Below, piece after piece: positions 1 to 5,468 of a stretch of 5,468 nucleotides of DNA (positions are counted from its first letter, which is position 1; each line of letters opens with the position of its first letter). The DNA comes from Chitinophagaceae bacterium (GTDB lineage Bacteria; Bacteroidota; Bacteroidia; Chitinophagales; Chitinophagaceae), in contig DOMR01000107.1 in assembly GCA_003509845.1 (NCBI GenBank), positions 1 to 5,468 of the forward strand, read 5' to 3'. Below the pieces are notes generated by a model. That model did no database searches. It saw only the letters and a program-made list of their open reading frames with translations, and was not told the DNA's origin. The translations under genes were made by a program, and so were the position numbers.

Positions 1-503
1 ACGCCAGCAAAGGGTTCGTCTAATAAAATAAATTTAGGATCCACCGATAATGCGCGCGCAATTTCAGTACGACGACGTTCCCCACCGCTTAAACTATCTC
101 CAAAATTATTTCGGACCTGGTGTAAATTAAATTCATCTAAAAGTGATTCTAATTTATGTTCTCTTTCGCCTTTTGTTAATTTGGTCATTTCTAAAACGGC
201 CATAATATTATCAGCGACCGATAGTTTTCGAAACACACTTGCTTCCTGTGGTAAATAACCCAAGCCCATTTGTGCCCGCTTATACATGGGCAGTTTGGTA
301 ATATCTTCATCGTTTAAAAATACACGGCCTTCATCTGGTGCAATTAATCCAACAACCATGTAAAAAGTAGTCGTTTTTCCGGCGCCATTTGGTCCCAATA
401 GTCCTACAATTTCGCCTTGCTTTACCGAAATACTCACATTGTCCACTACTTTGCGGCCCTTATATTGTTTAATTAATTTGTCGGTATGTATAGCGAGTAT
501 CAC
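1..503 (-). CDS. lptB: LPS export ABC transporter ATP-binding protein LptB (partial, C-terminus off the left edge)
   Basis: This is the cytoplasmic ATPase that, in the family, works with LptF/LptG to extract lipopolysaccharide from the inner membrane and push it along the Lpt bridge. Reading the minus strand gives 167 complete codons. They contain Walker A GPNGAGKTT (residues 37-45), the Q-loop in LGYLPQEASVFRKLSV (Q86), the ABC signature LSGGE followed by RRRTEIARAL (138-152), and Walker B FILLDE (158-163) with catalytic Glu163. The YLPQEASVFRKL and GGERRRTEIARAL strings are characteristic of LptB rather than ABC ATPases in general. The D-loop, switch His and C-terminus are missing; full-length relatives are about 240-250 residues. 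The start must be GTG at 503-501: an in-frame TAA lies at 515-513 and the next Met is residue 49. A divergent promoter region separates it from metF. I am confident of the family and fairly confident of the start. Confidence 0.95.
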   Translation of the reverse strand, partial: MILAIHTDKLIKQYKGRKVVDNVSISVKQGEIVGLLGPNGAGKTTTFYMVVGLIAPDEGRVFLNDEDITKLPMYKRAQMGLGYLPQEASVFRKLSVADNIMAVLEMTKLTKGEREHKLESLLDEFNLHQVRNNFGDSLSGGERRRTEIARALSVDPKFILLDEPFAG

Positions 504-517
504 AATGTATATTTATA

Positions 518-525
518 CAAAAATA
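518..525 (-). promoter_or_regulatory. Putative Bacteroidota -7 promoter element for lptB
   Basis: On the minus strand this reads TATTTTTG, an exact match to the Bacteroidota -7 consensus TAnnTTTG. Its last base is 15 nt upstream of the lptB GTG, so transcription would start around 511-512 and leave a leader of under 10 nt. I see no convincing TTTG-like -33 element at the usual distance, and the region is AT-rich, so a chance match is possible. Confidence 0.4.
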
Positions 526-540
526 AGGGGAAATATAGGA

Positions 541-575
541 TTTGACTCATTGGAAACTAATATTAACTATTTTTG
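541..575 (+). promoter_or_regulatory. Putative Bacteroidota promoter of metF (TTTG / TATTTTTG)
   Basis: A TTTG at 541-544 and TATTTTTG at 568-575 match the -33 (TTTG) and -7 (TAnnTTTG) elements recognised by the Bacteroidota primary sigma factor. The 23-bp spacer is at the long end of the usual range. The last G of the -7 element is 7 nt before the A of the metF ATG at 582, so the mRNA would begin at or next to the start codon. That leaves no room for a 5' leader riboswitch. The assignment rests on motif match and position only. Confidence 0.5.
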
Positions 576-581
576 TACACT

Positions 582-1535
582 ATGCAGGTAATTGAACATT
601 TAGCAAAAGCAAAAGACACCCTAGTATCCTTTGAAGTATTACCCCCTTTAAAAGGAAAAACCATCGCTTACATTTATGAGCACTTAGATCCACTGATGGA
701 GTTTAAGCCTTCTTGGATTAATGTCACCTATCATCGTAGCGAAACTATTATTCGCACCAACGCAGCAGGTGTGGAGGAAAAAGTAGATGTACGTAAACGC
801 CCCGGTACGGTAGGTATTTGTGCGGCAATTATGAATCATTATAATGTAGATGCAGTGCCGCATATTATTTGTGGTGGATTTTCAAAAAGAGAAACGGAAG
901 ATGCATTAATTGATTTGCAATTTTTAGGTATTGATAATGTATTGGTTTTAAGAGGGGATGCTGAAAAAGGACAAAAAACTTTTGTGCCAGAGCACAATGG
1001 CAATAAGCAAGCCATTGAATTATTAAAGCAAGTCGTTGGATTAAATAATGGTATCTATTTGGATAAGGATATTATTAATGGCAGCAAGAGTAATTTTTGT
1101 ATGGGTGTTTCGGGCTATCCAGAAAAACATTTTGAAGCGCCAAGCATGGAATTTGATTTACAAAAAGCCAAAGAAAAAGTAGATGCGGGTGCACAATATA
1201 TTATGACACAAATGTTTTTTGACAACAAAAAATATTTCGAATATGTGGACGCTTGCAGAAGCATAGGTATTACTGTTCCCATCATACCCGGCTTAAAACC
1301 CATCACCAATAAAAAGCAGCTGACTATTTTACCTAATATTTTTTATGTAGATATACCTACTGATTTATCTACTGCAATGTTGGCTGCCACTACCGATGAG
1401 GCTTGTGAGCAAGTGGGAACAGAATGGTTGATACAGCAAAGTAAGGAGTTAAAAGCCGCTGGCGTACCGGTATTACATTACTATACTTTAGGGAAACCAA
1501 AAGTGGTGAAAGATGTAGTTGCTGCTGTATTTTAG
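582..1535 (+). CDS. metF: 5,10-methylenetetrahydrofolate reductase (MetF)
   Basis: This flavoenzyme reduces 5,10-methylene-THF to 5-methyl-THF, the methyl donor for methionine synthase; it is cytosolic and uses FAD. The 317-residue product is a single TIM-barrel catalytic domain without the regulatory half of eukaryotic MTHFR. Visible family landmarks are SFEVLPP with Glu18 (equivalent to E. coli Glu28), WINVTYH (45-51), PHIICGGFSKRE (93-104), VLVLRGD with Asp126 (equivalent to E. coli Asp120, near the flavin), GVSGYPEKH (175-183), DAGAQYIMTQMFFD with Gln210 (equivalent to E. coli Gln183), and VPIIPGLKPI. I chose ATG 582 over the in-frame TTG at 573 because family N-termini begin right at this point and the TTG lies inside the putative -7 promoter element. 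The gene stands alone: divergent from lptB, and closed by a hairpin terminator. No in-frame damage is seen. Confidence 0.96.
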   Translation: MQVIEHLAKAKDTLVSFEVLPPLKGKTIAYIYEHLDPLMEFKPSWINVTYHRSETIIRTNAAGVEEKVDVRKRPGTVGICAAIMNHYNVDAVPHIICGGFSKRETEDALIDLQFLGIDNVLVLRGDAEKGQKTFVPEHNGNKQAIELLKQVVGLNNGIYLDKDIINGSKSNFCMGVSGYPEKHFEAPSMEFDLQKAKEKVDAGAQYIMTQMFFDNKKYFEYVDACRSIGITVPIIPGLKPITNKKQLTILPNIFYVDIPTDLSTAMLAATTDEACEQVGTEWLIQQSKELKAAGVPVLHYYTLGKPKVVKDVVAAVF

Positions 1536-1560
1536 TAAAACAGTCTTATACAAATAATTC

Positions 1561-1587
1561 AAAGCGCCTAATTTAAGGCGCTTTTTT
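1561..1587 (+). terminator. Intrinsic terminator of metF, shared with the convergent gene
   Basis: A perfect 9-bp stem AAAGCGCCT (1561-1569) / AGGCGCTTT (1576-1584) closes a 6-nt loop and runs into six T residues (1582-1587) on the plus strand, 25 nt after the metF stop. Read on the minus strand, the same DNA encodes the last residues KKAP of the convergent thioredoxin-domain protein, and its TAA stop (1575-1573) lies in the loop. The minus-strand tail (CTTTGAATTATTTG) has fewer consecutive Ts, so termination should be stronger for metF. Confidence 0.88.
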
Positions 1588-3072
1588 ATTGCTGGTATTG
1601 ACCAAGAAATCATTGAACTGTTCTATACTTAAATTTTTGGCAATAATTTTTTTATTCGCATCGAGTAAATAAAAGGTGGGCGTTTTAAATACATCGTATA
1701 ATTGACGAATGGTAGTAGGCTTGCCTTGTTGAATTTCTTTATTTAAATCAGCCTCAGTTTGGTAAGCATGCATCCAGCTTTCTAATTTATTTTCTTTGAT
1801 AAAAGTTTTCCATGCAGTCAATTCTTTAAAATTGATATTGACCGAAAGCACTTTTACATTTAGCTTGCTCCAAATAGCTTTATAAAAAGAATCCACTCTT
1901 GGAATTTCTACTTTACAATGACTACAAGTGGGATCCCAAAATGCAACAAAAGTATATGGAGAAACGATATCGTATAAAGATATTTTTTTATCATTTATAT
2001 CATTGATAACCAATGGTGGCGCGGCTAATCCAAGTTGGTTGGCCATCATGCTGTAGGCACGTTCGGTGATTGATTTTTTTGAAGCTTCGTTAAGTAATGT
2101 GGTGTCCCCTTTGGCAAAAAAGTTTTGATAAATATGCAGGAACACTTTATCCTGACCCATGAACTCAGGGGTGATATATTTATTGGTAAATTTAAAAAGT
2201 AAAAATGGATAAATTTCATTACCCGTTTTTGCAACGGTTAACATGTATTGTACTTCCTCAATAATTGAATCTGGTTCACGGGAAACATAATTTTTAAAAT
2301 ACTCATCCAGCTTAGCTTCAAAAAAAGGCGTTCGAACCAAGCGGTTATCATTGAACACCACATTATCCCAAAAGTGATTTTTTACAAAATAAAAAGGATA
2401 GGTCGAATCCGCTTTACCATTGACTATTGGAATCGCTGGCGCATCAGGGCGTTGCATTACATTTAAAAAATAAGCAGTCATCGAATTTGGCTGCCCTTTC
2501 ATAATTGCTTGGCGGTTATCGTTCAACTCTTTTTTCTTGTCGTTGTATTTATTAATCAATGTAGTTGAGTCACTTGCATTGGTTGCTGATTTGAATGCTT
2601 TTTCAATCTCACCTAATTGCGCACCAATTTCATTCATTGATTTCGAATAGTTTTTAAAAATATCATTTTCTTTCGAGCCAATAATGGTAACATCTGTTAA
2701 ATTGGTGGTGTCTGCAATAATTTTAAATTTTTGATTTTCATCCACCAAAAAATCAAATAAGATGGCATATTTGGGTGATACCACAAAATAGATCCCTGGT
2801 GTCAATTTTTTACTAGATGCAAAAACACCCTCACTTTTGTCATTTAAGATAGCAGAATCGGCGAGTACGCGTGAGTTACCATAATTGGTGCCAATATATA
2901 TTTTGGTATTTTGGTATGGTTTTAGGCTAATCTGTATACTGTGGCCTTGTGAAACCGCTGTTGGCTTATTCACAACAGTACTAGTAGTGCTTTTGGTAAT
3001 TGGCTTTTTGGTTTGTGCAAAGCAAAAACTTGGTAAAAACACAGATAAGAGGATCGCTTTTTTAATGCTCAT
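1573..3072 (-). CDS. Secreted TlpA/ResA-like thiol-disulfide oxidoreductase (DUF4369/DUF5106-like plus thioredoxin domain)
   Basis: This is a 499-residue exported protein. Residues 1-19 form a Sec signal peptide: Lys4-Lys5, a hydrophobic core, and a likely signal peptidase I cut after Cys-Phe-Ala19. Cys17 is not in a proper lipobox, so a lipoprotein is unlikely. A Thr/Ser/Lys-rich linker (about 21-42) leads into a beta-rich region (about 44-135) resembling DUF4369, then a mostly helical region (about 138-345) resembling DUF5106. The C-terminal thioredoxin fold (about 350-495) carries FWDPTCSHCK with the redox pair Cys383/Cys386 and a TP pair at Thr464-Pro465 that fits the cis-proline loop. 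The family works in the periplasm reducing or exchanging disulfides, for example in cytochrome maturation or envelope stress; the substrate here cannot be read from the sequence. The gene is monocistronic as seen, convergent with metF and divergent from rlmD. The DUF assignments are from memory of domain style and are less certain than the thioredoxin call. Confidence 0.9.
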   Translation of the reverse strand: MSIKKAILLSVFLPSFCFAQTKKPITKSTTSTVVNKPTAVSQGHSIQISLKPYQNTKIYIGTNYGNSRVLADSAILNDKSEGVFASSKKLTPGIYFVVSPKYAILFDFLVDENQKFKIIADTTNLTDVTIIGSKENDIFKNYSKSMNEIGAQLGEIEKAFKSATNASDSTTLINKYNDKKKELNDNRQAIMKGQPNSMTAYFLNVMQRPDAPAIPIVNGKADSTYPFYFVKNHFWDNVVFNDNRLVRTPFFEAKLDEYFKNYVSREPDSIIEEVQYMLTVAKTGNEIYPFLLFKFTNKYITPEFMGQDKVFLHIYQNFFAKGDTTLLNEASKKSITERAYSMMANQLGLAAPPLVINDINDKKISLYDIVSPYTFVAFWDPTCSHCKVEIPRVDSFYKAIWSKLNVKVLSVNINFKELTAWKTFIKENKLESWMHAYQTEADLNKEIQQGKPTTIRQLYDVFKTPTFYLLDANKKIIAKNLSIEQFNDFLVNTSNKKAP

Positions 3073-3178
3073 TTTAGTAAAGTCAGGTTATTTAAAAATT
3101 GTTGTAAAAATAAGCGTTTATCAATAAAACTAATCACAATTAAAATTCAGATTTACCCTTATTTTAATCCATGGGTAT

Positions 3179-3186
3179 TACCTTTG
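3179..3186 (+). promoter_or_regulatory. Putative Bacteroidota -7 promoter element for the rlmD-rhomboid operon
   Basis: TACCTTTG matches TAnnTTTG exactly. Its last base is 6 nt before a GTG codon (3192-3194) in the rlmD frame, the same geometry as at metF. The only -33-like sequence is an imperfect TTTA at 3152-3155, again with a 23-bp spacer. If real, this promoter would exclude the ATG at 3171 as the start. It is supported by motif and position only. Confidence 0.35.
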
Positions 3187-3191
3187 TTCTC

Positions 3192-4622
3192 GTGAGAAAA
3201 AAGAAAGAAGCCCCTTTACTGGAAAATGTCCTTATTGAAGATTATGCAGCCGAAGGAAAATCACTGGCGAGGGTGAACGGCAAAGTAATTTTTGTGGAAG
3301 GTGCGGTTCCGGGTGATGTAGTGGATGTGCAACTGCAAAAAAATAAAGCCGATTGGGGAGAGGGTTTTGTTAAAAAATTTCATACCTATTCCCCCATTCG
3401 AGTACAACCCTTTTGTGCGCATTTTGGTGTATGCGGTGGTTGTCAATGGCAGATGTTGCCCTATGAACAACAGTTGGTGTACAAACACAAACAAGTATTT
3501 GATAATTTAACGCGCATCGCTAAAATACCTTTACCAGTTATCCCACCCATATTGGGGGCCAAGGAAACGCAGGGGTATCGTAATAAAGTAGAATATACAT
3601 TTGCCACTGAAAAATTTATACCCTTTGAGGAGTTCAAGGCAATGAAGGCTGCGGGACTTGAACCTGTTAAATCGATTGGTGCTGGCGGTTTTCATGCTAG
3701 AGGTTTTTTTGAAAAAGTGGTCGAGATAGATACCTGTTACTTGCAATCCGAGCCTACCAATGAAATTAGAAAAACAGTAGTTCAGTTTGCCATTGAAAAT
3801 GAGATGCCTTTTTATAATATTAAACAACACCAAGGTTGGCTTCGTAATATGTTTATACGTAATACCACCAAAGGGGAGTGGATGGTGAATGTTATTTTAG
3901 GATATGATGGCGGGGAAAAAAGAGAAGCCTTACTTAATTTGTTTTTGAAAAAATTCCCTCAAATCACCACACTATTATATACCATCAACGAAAAGCGAAA
4001 TGATAGTATGCAAGATTTGGTGCCGCAAGTGTATTTTGGTACTGGCTATATCACCGAAGCTTTAGAGAATTTTGATTTTAAAATAAGCCCTAAATCATTT
4101 TTTCAAACCAATTCAAAACAAGCAGAAAGCTTATACCAAGTAACGCGCAGCTTTGCTGAGCTTACTGGTAATGAAGTGGTGTATGATTTATATTGTGGCA
4201 CAGGTAGTATTGGTATTTTTTGTAGCAAAGAAGCTAAAAAAATAATTGGGGTCGAAGTAGTCGCCGATGCGATTGAAGATGCGAAGGAAAACGCACGCAT
4301 CAACAATTTATCACATACTGCTTTTTTTGCAGGGGATGTTATTGATATTTGCGATGATGCATTTTTTGACACCCATGGCAAACCAGATGTGATCATTACA
4401 GATCCACCGCGCGCAGGTATGCATGATAAATTAGTCAAAAAGTTATTAGAGATACAGGCACCATTAATTGTATATGTAAGCTGTAATCCTGCGACTCAGG
4501 CACGTGACTTATCTTTATTAGGTGAAAAGTATACGGTGACTAAAATACAACCGGTGGATATGTTCCCGCATACCTTACATATTGAAAATGTAGTGCAATT
4601 AAAACGTACCGATTTATTATAA
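3192..4622 (+). CDS. rlmD: 23S rRNA (uracil-5-)-methyltransferase, RlmD/RumA-TrmA family
   Basis: This family uses SAM to methylate C5 of a uridine in 23S rRNA (U1939 in E. coli for RlmD). Numbering from GTG 3192 (476 residues), an N-terminal TRAM-like RNA-binding domain (about 8-65) precedes the [4Fe-4S] cysteines Cys75, Cys81 and Cys84 (CxxxxxCGGC) and Cys182. The Rossmann methyltransferase domain shows motif I DLYCGTGSIG (332-341), VEVVADAIEDAKENARINN, motif IV TDPPRAG (Asp404), the catalytic nucleophile in VSCNP (Cys431), and the C-terminal DMFPHTLHIE with the general-base Glu465. All expected catalytic residues are present. An ATG at 3171 would add seven residues (MGITFVL); I prefer the GTG because related proteins tend to begin at this RKKK segment and a promoter-like octamer lies between the two codons, but the ATG remains possible. 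Which uridine is modified cannot be read from sequence. The rhomboid gene follows 12 bp downstream. Confidence 0.92.
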   Translation: MRKKKEAPLLENVLIEDYAAEGKSLARVNGKVIFVEGAVPGDVVDVQLQKNKADWGEGFVKKFHTYSPIRVQPFCAHFGVCGGCQWQMLPYEQQLVYKHKQVFDNLTRIAKIPLPVIPPILGAKETQGYRNKVEYTFATEKFIPFEEFKAMKAAGLEPVKSIGAGGFHARGFFEKVVEIDTCYLQSEPTNEIRKTVVQFAIENEMPFYNIKQHQGWLRNMFIRNTTKGEWMVNVILGYDGGEKREALLNLFLKKFPQITTLLYTINEKRNDSMQDLVPQVYFGTGYITEALENFDFKISPKSFFQTNSKQAESLYQVTRSFAELTGNEVVYDLYCGTGSIGIFCSKEAKKIIGVEVVADAIEDAKENARINNLSHTAFFAGDVIDICDDAFFDTHGKPDVIITDPPRAGMHDKLVKKLLEIQAPLIVYVSCNPATQARDLSLLGEKYTVTKIQPVDMFPHTLHIENVVQLKRTDLL

Positions 4623-4634
4623 AATATATTACGA

Positions 4635-5465
4635 ATGAATCAATTTAGGCCCACTCGATTTGAAGTATTACCGACCATCATTAAAAATTTACTAATTATT
4701 AATGGCTTGGTTTTTTTAGCTCAAAATACATTTGGCGGACCCATGAGCAGCTTCTCCATCGAAAATTATTTTGCATTGCACGCGTGGCAAAGTGAACTGT
4801 ATCAACCATGGCAGCTAATTACACATATGTTTTTGCACGGCGACTTTTGGCATATTTTAGGAAACATGTTTGCCCTTTGGATGTTTGGTTCTATTCTTGA
4901 AAATGTATGGGGACCCAAACGCTTTTTATTATTTTATTTTTTATGTGGTTTGGGTGCAGCAGTGATACACCTGCTTATTTTATCCTATGAGTTTATCCCC
5001 TTAAGCAATGAATATCAAACCTTGCTCACCTTAAGTAAATCTAATTCGCCAGAATTTGCAGATGCGGTATTAAAGTATGCACAAACACACCGTATTCCAA
5101 TGTCACGCATATTAAGTGATAATAAAGTGAGCTTGTCTACACCGGGCTTAGCACCTGAATTAATGGATTTAATTACAACGTATTATAATAAAACAATCAA
5201 TACAGCCACTTTAGGAGCAAGTGGCGCCGTGTTTGGGATATTGATTGCATTTGTATATTTATTTCCTAATACCCTTATTTATATTTATTTCCTATTTCCC
5301 ATTAAAGCAAAATGGTTGGGTATTTTATATTTTGCTTTTGAATTATATAAAGCATTGGAAAATTCAGCGGATGATAATGTTGCAAGGTGGGCCCATGTGG
5401 GTGGCGCTATTGTAGGTTTTGTGTTGGTGTATTTATGGAAGAAAAAAGGGAACTCCTATTTGTAA
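4635..5465 (+). CDS. Rhomboid family intramembrane serine protease
   Basis: This is a 276-residue inner-membrane protein with about six transmembrane helices, near 14-33, 60-85, 97-117, 193-211, 213-235 and 252-268. It belongs to the rhomboid family, which cleaves membrane-anchored substrates within or beside the bilayer. The catalytic dyad is visible: Ser196 in GASGAVFG (family GxSG) and His254 in RWAHVGGAIVG. The oxyanion-side pair His73 and Asn77 lies in HGDFWHILGN, the family HxxxN arrangement. All key residues are intact, so an active protease is expected rather than an inactive relative. A hydrophilic segment of about 75 residues (118-192) separates helix 3 from the catalytic helix 4, much longer than the matching loop in E. 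coli GlpG. The ATG lies 12 bp after the rlmD stop with no terminator or obvious promoter between, so the two genes are probably one transcript. The substrate is unknown. The stop is three bases from the window edge. Confidence 0.94.
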   Translation: MNQFRPTRFEVLPTIIKNLLIINGLVFLAQNTFGGPMSSFSIENYFALHAWQSELYQPWQLITHMFLHGDFWHILGNMFALWMFGSILENVWGPKRFLLFYFLCGLGAAVIHLLILSYEFIPLSNEYQTLLTLSKSNSPEFADAVLKYAQTHRIPMSRILSDNKVSLSTPGLAPELMDLITTYYNKTINTATLGASGAVFGILIAFVYLFPNTLIYIYFLFPIKAKWLGILYFAFELYKALENSADDNVARWAHVGGAIVGFVLVYLWKKKGNSYL

Positions 5466-5468
5466 TCG

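Noticed and set aside
573..581. TTG start giving MetF a three-residue N-terminal extension (MYT...)
   Set aside because: The TTG overlaps a promoter-like TATTTTTG octamer, and family N-termini align to the ATG at 582.
504..581. A riboswitch (SAM or related) ahead of metF
   Set aside because: The gap is only 78 bp, shows no conserved stem pattern I recognise, and the putative promoter leaves no 5' leader.
3105..3112. TATTTTTA on the minus strand as a -7 promoter element for the oxidoreductase gene
   Set aside because: It is one base off the consensus, has no clear -33 partner, and lies in very AT-rich DNA where such matches are expected by chance.
2885..3127. An 80-codon plus-strand open frame with a hydrophobic stretch that could look like a small membrane protein
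   Set aside because: It lies antisense to the N-terminal coding region of the secreted oxidoreductase; its hydrophobic stretch is not a recognised family, and it has no promoter or start-site support.
3531..3833. A 100-codon minus-strand open frame
   Set aside because: It is a shadow of the rlmD reading frame, with no recognisable domain or initiation signals.
4103..4438. A 111-codon minus-strand open frame
   Set aside because: It is wholly antisense to the conserved methyltransferase motifs of rlmD; the opposite-strand protein has no recognisable domain.
1..5468. A novel defence, mobile or biosynthetic system
   Set aside because: All five genes match known housekeeping families with intact motifs. 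There are no transposase, integrase, direct-repeat array, or clustered unknown genes.

Overview
The window looks like chromosomal core-genome DNA from a member of the Bacteroidota. A Chitinophagaceae/Sphingobacteriia-like source is my guess from protein style. Supporting signs are AT-rich DNA, no clear Shine-Dalgarno sequences before the genes, Bacteroidota-type -7 promoter octamers (TAnnTTTG) at several gene starts, a MetF without a C-terminal regulatory domain, and a secreted DUF4369/DUF5106-like protein ending in a thioredoxin domain, a layout typical of this phylum.

Layout, left to right: (1) the first two thirds of lptB, the ATPase of the LPS exporter, on the minus strand and running off the left edge (1-503); (2) a 78-bp divergent promoter region with a TATTTTTG octamer on each strand; (3) metF, methylenetetrahydrofolate reductase, plus strand (582-1535); (4) a strong hairpin terminator (1561-1587) shared with the convergent gene, whose stop codon lies in the hairpin loop; (5) a secreted thiol-disulfide oxidoreductase of the TlpA/ResA type, minus strand (1573-3072); (6) a short AT-rich divergent intergenic region; (7) an RlmD/RumA-type 23S rRNA uracil-5-methyltransferase with an iron-sulfur cysteine set, plus strand (start 3192 or 3171, end 4622); (8) 12 bp further on, a rhomboid intramembrane serine protease (4635-5465) that is probably cotranscribed with it. 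Only three bases follow the rhomboid stop. No gene-free stretch reaches 300 bases.

The genes are housekeeping functions from different pathways: outer-membrane biogenesis, one-carbon/methionine metabolism, envelope redox, rRNA modification and membrane proteolysis. They do not form one pathway or an evident novel system. I see no mobile element, CRISPR array, tRNA, rRNA or riboswitch. The points most worth a second look are the placement of promoter octamers 6-7 bases before the start codons of metF and rlmD, which would imply leaderless or near-leaderless mRNAs and revised starts; the terminator that doubles as the C-terminal codons of the convergent gene; and a roughly 75-residue extracytoplasmic segment just before the catalytic serine helix of the rhomboid.
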